Shown one piece after another: positions 46,853 through 58,957 of a stretch of DNA of 64,000 nt (its first letter is position 1; every line of letters starts with the position of its first letter). This DNA is from Helicocarpus griseus UAMH5409 (lineage: Eukaryota > Ascomycota > Eurotiomycetes > Onygenales > Ajellomycetaceae). The position numbers and the translations under genes were made by a program. The notes under the pieces were generated by a model. It ran no database searches. It had not been told where the DNA came from and saw only the letters and a program-made list of their open reading frames with translations. The stretch lies in contig PDNB01000079.1 in assembly GCA_002573585.1 (NCBI GenBank), positions 1 through 64,000 on the forward strand. The letters run 5' to 3'.

Positions 46853-47749
46853 GATATATTCTTTCTTTCTTTCCTACTGCTAACAATCGAGTTCGATACA
46901 GGAAGTAGTTATGGGTTTCGTGTCCGAGTCAGTCCAAACTGAATCTTCTTGCGTCAAGCTACGTAGATGTTCAGAATGACACGCGAATGATATGCCAAGA
47001 AACAAGCAAAAGAGCCAGAGCCTCCGAACGGAAGTTGGCAGATAGTTAAGAGGGTAGAAGAACAGATATCCAATAATTTTTTCTAGGAGAATAAGCAAGT
47101 CGTCATCAACCGGGATGACAGCTAGACAAGCAGCTACACGAGGGACCGCAAGGTAAACTGCGACGTTCCTTATGCCATACCGAGATTGCCATCCGTCAAC
47201 CCAGCCATGGGTTTACTTTGTTTGATCGTTTATGTTAGTGCAGGGGAGTTCGACATGGATATATATCGCTTGTGACTGGGGTTGCATGGAATCCGGCAAA
47301 GAAACAGCGGCGATACAACCGGGCAATCAATCTGGCCAAAACACGCCAACAACAAACTGCGCATATATAAGATAAGGGGTCATGATATTTATCAGCGGAC
47401 ATCATGATGATCTGAGAGCCCACATTTTATCCCGCTGAGCTAGCCTAGCAACAAGCTTCCAGTTCCAGTCGTCGGCTGTTCGGACTTTTTGGTTCTTGGG
47501 CGAAATCTCAGGAACTGCCGAGGGACATCCAGCGAATTTGGGGGGCGAACGGCAGTGGACTCGGAAGGTTCATCAAATAGGCCTGGGTTCGCCGAGTGGT
47601 GGGGATGCTGACGAGAGATTGATGGCAGTTAAACCTGTGATCTTCCCGACTTCGCATCTTTGCTCTCTCTTTCTTCATATTATCGCCGTTCGTTGTTTTT
47701 GTCTCAAGCGTTTTCAACAGCTGCATAGCTTTCAATATATCTTTTCACA
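46853..47749. promoter_or_regulatory. Bidirectional promoter of acyl-CoA synthetase and thiolase
   Basis: About 0.9 kb separates the two divergent start codons. It contains one CCGAGG hexamer (listed separately) and no coding sequence. Confidence 0.6.
47518..47523. promoter_or_regulatory. CCGAGG hexamer, FarA/FarB-type fatty-acid response site
   Basis: The sequence CCGAGG (CCTCGG on the other strand) is the core known to be bound by the Zn-cluster regulators FarA and FarB in Aspergillus, which induce beta-oxidation genes on fatty acids. It lies about 230 bases upstream of the thiolase ATG and 670 from the synthetase ATG. A single six-base word can occur by chance; its place between two beta-oxidation genes raises the likelihood. 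Confidence 0.55.
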
Positions 47750-49387
47750 ATGGCGTCCGCTCAGCAGAGACTATCTTCCATTCAAGGCCATCTCCAGGCC
47801 GGAGACTCGGCGGCTAGAAAGGCGCTCCTTTCGAAGAACCCCGATGACATTGTAAGGCTACCTGTTGGATAGCTGCATATAAGTTTTTTTTACTTTGCTA
47901 TTGAGTACTGACAAAGGATATGAAATAACTTAAGGTTATCACTTATGCTACCCGTACCGCTCTCACCAAAGCCCGCAAGGGAGCTCTCAAGGATACGACC
48001 ATTGACGACCTTCTGATCGCCCTCCTAACTGTAAGCTCCTCTACCTTTTCCCCAGGAGCAGAACAAAGAAAGAAAATCCACTAACCAATTCCCAGAACGT
48101 CCGCGAGAAATCCAAGCTCGACCCCTCCCTCGTCGAAGATGTCTGCGTCGGCAACGTCCTGGCCCCCGGCGCCGCCTACTCCGCCCGCTCCGCCGTCCTC
48201 GCAGCTGGCTACCCCGTAACCGCCTCCGCCTCCATCGCCAACCGTTTCTGCTCCTCCGGCCTCCTAGCCATTCAGCAGATCGCCAACCAGATCCAAACCG
48301 GCTCCATCGACATCGGCATCGGCGTCGGCGCCGAGAGCATGAGCACAACCCCCGACAGCGGCCCCGCCGCCCTCTCCGAGACCGTGCGCAACCACCCCAT
48401 CGCTTCCCAGAACCAGATGCCCATGGGCCAGACCTCCGAGAACGTCGCGGGCCAATTCGAAATTACCAGACAGATGATGGATGAGTTTGCGGCGCGGTCG
48501 TACCAGCGTGCTGAGCACGCACAGAAGAACGGCTGGGTCGTTGATGAGATCACACCCATCAAGGTCAAGGTCAAGGACCCAAAGTCCGGAGAGGTGCGGG
48601 AGGTTGTTGCGGATAGGGATGATGGTGTCCGATATGGAACCACCGCTGAGGGCCTTAGCAAGATCCGTGCTGCGTTCCCGCAATGGCAGCCCGGCCGCAC
48701 CACAGGTGGTAATGCGTCGCAAATCACTGACGGTGCTGCGGCGGTGTTGCTGATGAAGCGATCGCGCGCACAGGAGCTTGGCCAGCCCATCCTGGCTAAG
48801 TTCTGTGGAGCTACTGTTGCCGGTTTGGAGCCGCGCATCATGGGAATTGGCCCTACGCTTGCGATCCCTAAGATCATGGGCAAGTTTGGTCTGCAGAAGG
48901 AGGATGTGGATGTCTTTGAAATCAATGAGGCCTTTGCTTCGATGGTAAGTTTGGGAATATTCGCAGATTGTGCACCTGTTTTAACGTGCACATGTTCTCT
49001 AACTATTGTGAACGATAGGGCGTCTACTGCGTCGACAAGCTTGGTCTTGATGTTGCCAAAGTAAACCCACGCGGTGGTGCCATGTACGTATAAACTAACT
49101 CCTAAACACCCAGCGTTTTCTTAACATCCCAGCTTTGGCTAACATATATCCGAAAATTCAGTGCCCTTGGCCACCCCCTCGGCTGCACTGGCGCCCGTCA
49201 AGTAGTGACTGTTCTCTCCGAGCTCCGGAGACAGAACAAGCGCCTTGCCGTGACATCCATGTGTGTTGGAACCGTAAGTTTGATCCCCGGGGAAAACTCC
49301 GCCCTAAATACGAAGCACGAGGCTAACTATTTCTGTTCTACACTTTAGGGCATGGGAATGGCTGGTGTATTCGTCTCAGAACATTGA
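47750..49387 (+). CDS. Peroxisomal 3-ketoacyl-CoA thiolase with PTS2
   Basis: It catalyses the last step of beta-oxidation: 3-ketoacyl-CoA plus CoA gives acetyl-CoA and a shortened acyl-CoA. Six exons (47750-47851, 47935-48030, 48096-48944, 49019-49083, 49162-49273, 49349-49387) give 420 aa. The N-terminus carries RLSSIQGHL (residues 7-15), a perfect PTS2 signal (R-L-x5-H-L), so import by Pex7 is expected. Catalytic residues are Cys118 in NRFCSSG, His375 in GHPLGCTGA and Cys405 in MCVGTGMG; the FEINEAFASM block is present. The exon 4/5 join splits the AIALGHPLG motif. The gene is read away from the acyl-CoA synthetase. Confidence 0.95.
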
Positions 49388-50206
49388 GTTGAAAGCGCAT
49401 AGATACCTAGCATGCATGCATTTTTTTTATATCCCCCTTCTTGTAACTAGTGTTTGACCGAATAACAGCTCTCGCATTGTGTATATGTGTATATGTTAGA
49501 AGGAACGTAAATAAGATAGAAACTTCCCAAATGGCTTGGTTTCGAGATCAGGACATGTCCTATGGCTAATGTTTATCTATCCAAGGCTAACATATTTTCT
49601 AATTTCTGGAAGCAATTTATTTTTCAGGCCATATAGGTAGGGGAGTTTTATGTCCACTTGAATAGCCTAAGATGCCCCCAGTACCTCTGCCTTCTACAAC
49701 CCTTTCCCCTTCAACCCCTTAGCACATGAAATCTGATGGGTATAGAACATTCCCCGTATCGCGGTTTATACCCTTATCTCTGGCCACGGATTGCCGTTTC
49801 AATAACCACCAACCGGTAGGGGTGACCGGAGGCAGAGTGATGAGACTAAAGGGGGTGACGGCATGGATATACCGCGTTGTTCGTCTGTCTTCCATGTATA
49901 GATAGTCGTGAAGTACATTCATGGGTGGTTTAGATAATAAGCCCCCATATCGCTTTCAACGGCGTTCGAGTCCATACACGGAAGTACGTGGGAGGGTTTG
50001 TTCCCCGAGCAGCAAATTGAAAAGCTGTCTAGAATTGGGATCCTTTAATATCCATGGCCAATCTCGAACCTGGAGCATACCAGGCCAAAACAAATACACC
50101 TTCAATAGCCTCGGAGAGCGGTTTATGACAGCCTCAGTAAGTTTGGCCAACCTCAAACATGGCCACAGATAGTCGTTATTCTGCTCGCCGTATTCTGAGT
50201 TATGGA
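49388..50206. other. Convergent 3' intergenic region
   Basis: It lies between the stops of the thiolase and the GCP2 gene. No coding sequence is supported. Confidence 0.5.
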
Positions 50207-53118
50207 TCAATCGTCTTTGCAAATAGTGCTCAACGAATGGGCTAGTTTGAGCAAAACAACACTCTCAGTGGCGGCGAAATAATTCAAACTAGCATAAAAG
50301 TCAATAGCTGTTGTCCGGAGCAAGGAACGATAACTCTAGCAAGATATCACATACCTGTCCATCAATATCCTCAAGTGCCGATTGAAGTGGTCTTCATACC
50401 TCTTCAGGGTATCTTCAAGCTTTCCTAGGCGCGTTGGGTCGTAGGCCTTGTTGGCATCCGCTCCAGGAACGTTTGGTTTGGCGTTGGGTCCTGATAGGTC
50501 AGGGTCAGCGGAGACAAGGCTGCGCGACAGGGACGAGGCTGTCCACGAGGCAAACATGGTGCAGCAAATCATGAGTTTGGAATGAATCTGGAAGCGGAAG
50601 CGTGAGCACTTCGAAAATCACGAGGACGTGGGGAAAGTAAATTGGTGAATGGTACCTTGAGAAGTTTTCCTTGGGTTAGCATGCATTCTTTCAGACAAGT
50701 GTCTAGAAAATCAACATGATCCTGCATCAGTTCGTCAACCGTTCGGTCTACTTGTTTTGTCCCATTAACCATAACTTCAGTCCCGTCAGCATCATCACCG
50801 TTCACACGGTCCATGAGATTTTGCCAATTGGGCTCGATCACTTCCGCAGTGCAGAAATAAAGCAGTTGCTGTACGAATACGAGCATTCTCGCACGCAAGG
50901 TCCAAGCCCTTCGCTTCCACAACTCAAGTTTCCGATCTGATGACTTATGCCGCCAGCTGGGTACTTTAATATGATCCTGCCAGGCCGTTCCGAGGAGAGT
51001 TTCCAGATGACGTAAGGAGAGAATGTATCGGAAGATAAGCTGATAGCGGAGGACTGTTTTACGGCTAATGACAAGGGAAAGAGGAAACGGTACCATGTAG
51101 TCGAGCTCCAGGGCATCGAAGCCGATGATGTCTTTCTCGTCCTCTGTGACTTGCGGAGCAGGAGTCTGGTATCTTTCAAGTCCGCCGTCCGGATTGTCCT
51201 GATCAATACCAGACACACTTACTACACGCATGAGCCACTTAGTCAATCCTATATGGTTCATGCGAACCTTTACATCCTCCTTGAATGGATCCTGCGCAGC
51301 GATACTGCCAGGTTGCCTAAGAACAAGGTCAAGAAGGGACTGTAATTTGCCTTCATTGACATTCTTTGCGGGTTTCCGGAGCTCTGAGGCGCCAAGCTCC
51401 AAAAAGTAAGAAAAGAAATCAGACCGATCCAGGAAGAAGTAATGTTTCAAAGATCGGAATCGTGTCGTCAAAGAATTCTTCGTCAAAAGGAGATTTAGTA
51501 AGGATGCATTTGCGTACGCATATGCCGAATTCACGTTATCAAGAAATCGTGGGTCGTCAAAGGTCGTGGGAACATCTCGAATTTCCTTGCTGATATCAAC
51601 ACCTCCGCACTCACGTACGACATTGAGATATTTCCCAGCAAGAAGAACTTTATCCCTCACAGTGTCTAGTTGAGGCGGTACTTCGCTGTCACGGATGGTG
51701 TACCGTTTCTCCCAGTATTCATCGGTATAATCCTCCTCAAGCTTCTCACGCTTGATGCCTTTCTGCTCCTTGATCAAGAACTCTGCGTGCGGATCGTTGA
51801 TAGCCCCTTGATGTAGCCACTCGTTCAACATGGTCATATACGGGCGACTTGCTTCGCGTAACAGTGTCTGTAAAAGCGTTCCTGTTGTCGGGTCACCGGA
51901 GAACGTCGCAAGCCGCTGGGTTAGTACACCCAAGACGTTACCACCTTTGCAGAGCTTTTTGCTTGACATTCCTCCAGGAGCTAGTTCGCCCCCTTCCCTC
52001 AACTGTTCAAGGATATTTTCGACGTCATCAAAATCATCAACCGACTCGTCTGATTCCTGGACCAAAAGTGAGTTTTTCTTCAGTAGCTCCTGCCCGAGTG
52101 CGTATAACTGGGCCAGGCTTTGGCTTGTAGGCATGATGTGAAGGTGAAGAACATGCAATGTAAAATTACGATTATTGAGCAGTTGGTTTTCTAGCTGCGC
52201 AATCAGGATAAGGTAGTCCTTTAGTAGTTTGCGTATCGCAGCGCAAAGGGCATGGTTGACGGCACCAAATTCTGCTCTGCTTTGAACTTCTACAAATGCC
52301 TCCATGGCGCTGTAGTGAGTAGCCATCTTCAGCATGGAAAGAGTAAGGTCCTTCAAGCTAGGCTCGAGGCCTGGCGCAATTTGGAAAGATGGTCCGATTA
52401 AGCGATCAGTTTCCTCAGATGGGTTATACGAGTTCACGAAATGGATATATTGGCCTTCATATCCCATAAAAACGAAAAGGAGGTCTTCAAGGATTGCCGC
52501 CTCTTGCGCTTCCATGTTTAGTTCCCGGAGAGGTTGTGGACGGAGTGATTGCGGAGCCAGCGATGCGAGAGGAGGTACAGATACACGGCAAGCAAGAGGA
52601 GCCGTTGAATGGGGGATCAAATTTGCTTGCGGTTCCCAGGGCACTATATATATGCACAAAACCTCATCAGCCTCAACCCCGAGAATAAATAGAAGTTTCA
52701 ATATCAACTAACGTTCTGGTTGCTCCTTTTCAACTTCCTTCTCCTTTGGCCTTGGCCTAGCAGTCGAAGCTTCAGATTGACTGGGCCTCTTGGTCCTCGT
52801 CTTCTCCCTTTCCCAGTCCGCCTTGGGCGTTGTACTTGGCGGTTGTTTTTTTGACCTGACCTGGACCTTTTCCCTGGTTGTAGTTTGGGTTCTCTCGGTG
52901 CGCACTTCATTCATGTTTATTTCCCTGCTTGTCCGGTTTGTCCCCGGAGTGACTTCGCGCGAAGTAGACATATTCCCGTCCGGCATGGATTGCCCATACC
53001 GCGTAGATTTCCCATTAACGCGACCTGAGGGAACGCGTGCCCGAGCGCCATTGGTATGGCTGGATGACCGTTCATGGAAAGAGGTGGGCTTGACGGTGGA
53101 CGAAGAAGAGGAGGCCAT
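50207..53118 (-). CDS. Gamma-tubulin complex component GCP2 (Spc97 family)
   Basis: It is a core part of the gamma-tubulin small complex that nucleates microtubules at spindle pole bodies. Four exons (53118-52713, 52643-50656, 50587-50355, 50288-50207) give 902 aa. A Ser/Arg/Lys-rich N-terminal region (REKVQVRSKKQPPS) leads to the family block LPWEPQANLIPHST. GRIP1 includes ILEDLLFVFMGYEGQYI and ALGQELLKKNSLLVQES; GRIP2 includes LLNLLLTKNSLTTRFRSLKH and YFFLDRSDFFSYFLEL. The C-terminal part reads LNYFAATESVVLLKLAH. A weak donor, GTTAGT, ends exon 1. Confidence 0.92.
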
Positions 53119-53489
53119 GATCGCCGGTCATTGGAGCCTCCGATTCCTGTGGTGAGTAAAGGACAGAGCACCGTGCCGTCTAGTAGTTGTCTCCGGTATC
53201 TTGGATGTTGTTCGGTGATAGACGTCGATTCTGCCGGGGAAGTTGTGTTATGTCCGCTTTGGGGCTAGCGCAGTCTCCAGGCACGTCCCGTTTGCGTAGG
53301 CCCAAAAGACGCCAAGCCAAGCCCAAATGGGGAGCTCAGTCAACTCACCTCACGGCGTAACATCACAGCTCCAGACAACAGACAATTCACTCACTCACGT
53401 CCTGCTGGTATATTCTATTCTGCGTCTACTCTGTCCATCTGCTCCATCTCTCTTCCATATAGCCCAGTCTAATCACATACACCTCCACC
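53119..53489. promoter_or_regulatory. Shared promoter of GCP2 and proteasome alpha-5
   Basis: 371 bases separate two divergent start codons. It is C/T-rich toward the PUP2 ATG and contains no supported coding sequence. Confidence 0.5.
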
Positions 53490-54517
53490 ATGTTTATTGC
53501 GCGGTCCGAATATGGTAAGCTAAGCAAACCCATCACCTATTGCTATGGCTTTCAACTAACAGATATATACAGACCGTGGTATCAAGTAAGATGCCTGTTT
53601 ATAACTGCTGGAACTGCCTTTAAGCTCTATCTTTACTCACATTCCCCATCCAGCACCTTCTCCCCGGAAGGCCGTCTCTTCCAAGTCGAATATTCGCTCG
53701 AAGCTATAAAGCTGGGATCAACAGCAATCGGAGTACGTGCCAGTCCGGGTCACATCTTTTTCTCCCATACACATTTGTTTGGACTCGTCTAACATGTCGG
53801 CACTACGAATTCACAGGTCGCAACCTCAGAAGGTGTCGTCCTAGGCGTCGAGAAGCGAGTAACCTCCACTCTCCTTGAAACATCATCTGTAGAGAAGATC
53901 GTCGAAATAGACAGACATATCGGCTGCGCAATGTCCGGCCTGCAGGCTGATGCCCGGTCGATGGTCGAGCACGCTCGCGTCGAGAGCCAAAACCACGCAT
54001 TCAACTATTCAGAGCCACTGAGGGTCGAGAGCTGTACGCAAGCCATATGCGACTTGGCGCTGAGATTCGGTGAGGGTGCTGAGGGGGAGGAGAGCGTGAT
54101 GAGCAGACCGTTTGGTGTTGCGTTGCTGATTGCAGGTCATGATGAGGATGGTCCACAATTGTAAAGATCCCTATTTCCTCTTACTACCGGGTGCCATGTG
54201 CAGTCCCAATTTGGCGGGGATGATACTAATAGTGCTACAGATATCATGCTGAGCCGTCTGGGACTTTCTACCGATACGATGCGAAGGCCATTGGCTCAGG
54301 AAGTGAGGGTGCGCAGGCTGAGCTGCAAACTGAATATCACAAGTCTCTTACCCTGGCGGAGGCCGAGACCCTTGTTTTGAAGACGCTGAAGCAGGTGATG
54401 GAGGAAAAGCTGGATTCCAAGAACGTGCAGCTGGCCAGCGTGACCAAGGATCTAGGATTCCGGATTTACAACGATGAGGAGATGGGACGGGTTGTGTCGA
54501 CTTTGGGAGGGAATTAG
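53490..54517 (+). CDS. pup2: 20S proteasome subunit alpha-5
   Basis: This is a structural alpha-ring subunit of the 20S core particle. Five exons (53490-53514, 53573-53585, 53654-53732, 53817-54160, 54241-54517) give 245 aa. Exon 2 is only 13 bases and supplies most of DRGIN in the N-terminal consensus YDRGINTFSPEGRLFQVEYSL; skipping it would shift the frame. Later blocks: AIKLGSTAIG/VATSEGVVLGVEKR, HIGCAMSGLQADARSMVEHA, YHAEPSGTFYRYDAKAIGSG. No N-terminal Thr is expected, as alpha subunits are inactive. Confidence 0.95.
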
Positions 54518-54697
54518 TATTGAAAGTTCAATCATATTTTTTAGCGATTAAACACGGCAAATAAAACGGGCTTGATGAGGGACTTCAGAGATGTTGACAG
54601 GCCAATTTCCGCTGATTCTTGGTTCAATTGGTCAGGGCAAATATCAATAGTAAACGCCCAAGCTAAACATAATGCGAAATACGCTGAGGTATAGAAT

Positions 54698-56184
54698 CTA
54701 TCTAGTCTTATATACACACGGTTTCAACACCTTACTCTCCTCCTCAGGGGTCATCCCTTTACCCACATCATTCTCAAGGAACTTCTTCTTCCCAAACTTG
54801 GCATCATTGGGGTCAACGGCCCACTTCCCTTTCGTAGGATGCCCATGCTTCACGAACTCCATCTTGACAAACATCTTGTTCGACTTATCGACAGACTCCT
54901 GCTTAAGCACAAACCCACGAGTCCGAAACACTTCCACAAACGCAGAAATATCCGTCTCATCACCCCCACTCCCTCCCGCGTTATCAACCCGATTCTCCGC
55001 AAAAATCTCCTCATCATCAATCGCATCCTCATCAACATCATCACCTCCCTTTCCCTTTTTTTTCTTCTTATCCTTCTTCCCACCCCCAGCTCCCGCTCCA
55101 GCACCACCCCCATCCGCCCTCTGTCCAATCTTATTCCTCCTAGCAACCTTCCCAAACCGACTCTTTACCTCACTAACCCAGCACTCCCCCTTCCCATCCC
55201 CTCTCAGAACCCTCCACGCCTCCTCAACAAACGCCACCCAATTCGTCCCCATCAAACTCAAACAAAAAATAGCAACATCAACCGTCCCATCCGCAACGGG
55301 TACATTCGCAATATCCGCCTTGGTAATCAACGGATCCGCAATATGCAAATCAAAACTCAGCAATCTAAGATTTAACTTCTTAGCCGACGGCGTCAGAACC
55401 CGCGCTAGCTTCGCATCACCACAGCCCATGTCTGCAATCGTACAGAGGCCATTGGGCCGTCTGGGTAGCGGGCCAATTGCCGCAGCTCGCCGTTCGTTTT
55501 TGTCTGGCTTTCTATGACCGCCCTTTTGGTTCGGCGGGCGGACGGCGCCCCGCGTCTTTACTGCATTGATGTACCCGTCGACGGGGTTGGAAGGCCAAGA
55601 CTCGTGGACCTGCCGGGTGAAGCCTGCGTGGTATTCTGCGAAGAGCTCTGGGTTGGAGGTGAAGAGCTCCATGGCTTGGGAGGATGGGGTGGTGTAGAGG
55701 GTTTGGTTGAGGTGGCGGAAGCGAGCGGAGAGGAGCTTTTGGCGCATGGATTGTTGGAGAGGGGTGAGGGTTGTGGTTGTCGGAGGAGGGGCGGGAGGTA
55801 AGGAGTCGGTAGCGGGTGGTGGGTTTGCGGTAGTGGGAGCGGCAGCATCTGCTTGCTGGGTATTGGATCTGCGCTTTTGTTTCTTGTTCTTCTTGGAAGA
55901 AGGGGTGGGCGCATTTGGTTCTGCCTCGCCAGCTTCAGTCTCCTTATTATTCGCTTCTTCTAAAGCTCCATTCTCAGCAGCCTTCTCTAGCTTCCTCCGC
56001 TTTTGCTGTTCTTTCTTTGCCTTTGCTGCGTTCTTCTTGTCTGAGCTTGGTGTCTCCCCTTCAATAACGCGCTTCCACATCTCGTCCACATTGGCTTTCG
56101 TAACCTTTTGATCATTGCCCTGCTTTCTCTTCCGCTTCTTTGATTGAGAATTGGGCTCCGCAGAGTCTTGTGGTTGAGCAGAGG

Positions 56185-56215
<31 letters not shown>

Positions 56216-56284
56216 CTTAGCCTTGTACTCTGTTTGGAACTTTAACTCCGCATTTGAAACGGACCATCCTGGAACAGCAAACAT
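54698..56284 (-). CDS. rrp8: RRP8-like 25S rRNA methyltransferase
   Basis: This intronless gene encodes 528 aa. Rrp8 is the nucleolar methyltransferase that makes m1A in helix 25.1 of 25S rRNA. The N-terminal half is basic and low-complexity, with a run of nine Gln (25-33, CAG/CTG-rich DNA at about 56184-56213) and nuclear-localisation-like Lys/Arg runs. The catalytic domain begins near 190 (LSARFRHLNQTLYT), with motif I ADMGCGDAKLA (285-295), LSFDL, and the family word CLSLMGTNW (341-349). A charged Gly/Lys/Asp insert at about 386-447 (GGGAGAGAGGGKKDKKKKK, then an acidic run) separates the two last strands. The C-terminus is FGKKKFLENDVGKGMTPEEE. Confidence 0.92.
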
Positions 56285-56846
56285 GGCGATTCGCTGACTA
56301 CGTGCCAGTGACGAGATACTGCCGGTGGTGAAGTGGATTGGGTAATGCTCAAAGCTGTCCTATTTTGTCTTTGCAAAGCTCAATATTTTTTTGTCCGCTA
56401 AGCGGGAGGTTTGAATGACAGCCTTGGCGCTGAGTCATCATTCAGCCCTCTATCTCCGTCTAGATCGGATAAGTTGAGGTTCGATCTCATCGTTCATTAG
56501 AGACTACTGTATATTTACCCCATGATAGAAATACGTATATGATTTGTTTATCATTATAAATTGTAATTTTCAAATTTGAATGTAGTATGATGTTGCCGGC
56601 CAAGGTCCGTGATGACGATCTCCCAGTGGGTTGTCAGGCACGAAAGTGACTTTGGTCCAATATATAACTACTATGTTTCACGGCAGGGTGGAATAGATTC
56701 TTTCTACCTTTGATGCTACACTTATATCACAAAGCATGCCAAACCGCAGCAACTTAAATAGCATAGAAATCTCAAGTGCATATGTCTTTATCCTGCAAAG
56801 GGAGCCACTGCCCGTCGGTATCAAATCCAAGAACATCACTCAATAT
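56285..56846. other. Intergenic, no supported gene
   Basis: It holds the RRP8 promoter and the 3' side of the methyltransferase pseudogene. No coding sequence is supported. Confidence 0.5.
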
Positions 56847-58607
56847 TTACTTTTGAGGTTTCTGACCGTAAACGACGTAGCTAGAATTTAGAAGCAATCT
56901 GTTAGTCATGCATGCATGGTATAGAGGAAACAAAGGGGATAAAAGGCGCATACAAGTTATATTCCGCATGGATCTTTGGGTTCCTTGCATCCTGCTTTGT
57001 CTTTGCAACCAATACGTCCACCTCCTGCTTGGACCAGTTTTCGATGCGTGTTAATGCAGCCACAGCACCTGCTTCCAATGTTTCCTCGACGTGAAGGAGG
57101 TTGAAGGCCCCAACACGTTTCTAATGGCAAGGGAAATAGTGTTTTGACCTCCGGTCAGCATAATATCTCCGAAATGATGTGTGGGGAATAGTATATTGTT
57201 CGCGAAGACGACGAGGAAAAACTTGAAGGAATGTAACGCACATAATGTTCATCTTTAGGCCACGTTCCCACGGGGATAACCAATTTCTCAACGCGGGTAT
57301 TGACAAAGCCCGCATCCTTAAGCCATTTCTCCAAATATATGCCCGGTCGAGTGATAAAGCCAGCCTTTTCAAAGGCAGCGATTGTATTGAGCGTGTATTG
57401 TTCAAAACTAGTGCCTTTGATTGTACCGTCTGCAGACTGCACCGCTGCATCCCAGTCTTGGAACTCGACCCATCCTCCGGGCTTGACATTGCTGCAATAA
57501 GAGTTCTCAGCACCAACTCAAATTAATATGTGGATAGGTACAGTCGTACGCGTAGCATTGTTCCAATAGCCTCGGCATGTCTTTCACGCTGCCAGCCAAA
57601 TATCGCGCATGGATGAAGTCGAAAGGCTGGTTTTCATAGCCCCATTCGTCCTCAACATCATCAATTAGGAACTTGACATTCGGAGGAATCCTTTTTGCTA
57701 TCATATCAGACACGGCTGAAATGGAAATAAGCAGCCAGAGGGTTTTAGACTAACATGCTAGGCTGGATAGGGCTGAGGTCATTTCCGATAACCTATCACA
57801 AACTTTCAGCCCTCCATAACTGAGTCTAAGTTTATAAGAGAATCGTACTTCAGCTGACGGGTACATGTCCGCTAAACATTCCAACATTAGCTTCTGCATA
57901 AGATACCTCTAGGAAATAATGCGTACCAAAGTCGATTGCCCAAAATACCAGTCCCAGTACAAATATCAAGCACACGATTAGGAAACTTTCCGATGGGAGC
58001 AAAGAAAAGCTTGTCCTTCATAGCGAGGCGAATAAGCGCATGATGCAGATCAAGACGGTCATTCTCCCTTTCGTCATTGGGGAGAAGATAGCCTAGGATG
58101 ATGTCAAACCAGTGAGTATTATTCGAGTTTTTATCAAAGGCCAGAAGTAGGAAGGATGTGTGTAACTCACGGCCCTCCTTGTACGCATGGTATCTTCTGC
58201 CTGGACAAAGTTAGTACACCACGTAGTAGGTTGGGCTTTTCCAAGTCAAACTCATACCATTCTCCCTGCAATGTCCACCTAACGTCAATACAGTCTTCTT
58301 GACAGAGTTGACCGCGACTGACGCTTATGGGCAACTTACTTTTGGTAATCAGTGACACTCGAGGTCACTGACGCAGTATACACGGACCTTGAGACGTCGG
58401 TCAGCATTCGCTCTATAGATACGGAGTAGATTGATGGGAAAATTTGACGGACAATTCAGCGCCATATGTTGATTCCGTAACTTCGATCTATGGCCATACC
58501 TGTTAGAACGCCTCTCCTGGCAAAAGTAAGGAACAGTATGAGGTTCTCACTTCCGGATCAACAGCAATCAGCTGCTGTTCCTCCGTGGTGACCGGTTTTG
58601 CTGTCAT
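56847..58607 (-). pseudogene. LaeA-like methyltransferase broken by a 1-base frameshift
   Basis: The gene can be followed through about ten exons with good splice sites. It begins MTAKPVTTEEQQLIAVDPE (58607-58551), then SVYTASVTSSVTDYQK / ENG / RRYHAYKEG / RYLLPNDERENDRLDLHHA, motif I LDICTGTG, ADMYPSAE / VIGNDLSPIQPSM / IPPNVKFLIDDVEDEW, FDFIHARYLAGSV, NVKPGGWVEFQDWD and the ending FYVVYGQKPQK. Inside motif I the frame breaks. GTGI should continue WAIDF, but a run of four A on the plus strand (57942-57945, ATTTTGG on the coding strand) has one base too many. Splicing cannot compensate. Every other part is intact, so the mutation looks recent or could be a sequencing error. It is a paralogue of the 39-40.7 kb gene. 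Confidence 0.75.
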
Positions 58608-58937
58608 TTTCAAATGGATGTTTCCGCGTGCAGCGTTAAATCATGGGTTTGATGGCCTCAATTGAACGAAGAAAAGATCAGAGGGGATGGGGACTTTTAT
58701 AACAGCTGCCGCCGTTGCAAAACCGAAATCGCGTTGAACCCTTTCTCCCCGGTCTTCCCCCTCCCCCTCCGGGGGAACAAGGATGTACAAAACACATGCT
58801 ATCTATCTTCGTCGGGTAGCAGGAGCAGTTGTGGTGAAATAACCGCGCTATATTCCAAAAAGTTCAAGTCTATGCTCGGGGAACAGTTTTTTGCATCCAG
58901 AAGCAGGGATTGTTTTCGTCGATCGGGTTGGACTGTG

Positions 58938-58957
58938 GGACGTACATGTGTACGTCC
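58938..58957. repeat. 9-base inverted repeat with 2-base loop
   Basis: GGACGTACA and its reverse complement TGTACGTCC flank TG. With one bulge the pairing extends to 58935-58960. It lies 330 bases upstream of the methyltransferase pseudogene. It may be a palindromic binding site or a DNA hairpin. Confidence 0.7.

Noticed and set aside
48264..48991. Long minus-strand frames
   Set aside because: Antisense of the thiolase exon 3; the thiolase motifs are unambiguous.
54672..55517. 281-codon plus-strand reading frame
   Set aside because: Antisense shadow of the RRP8 gene, rich in Ser/Pro as expected from the reverse of Lys/Glu/Gly-rich code.
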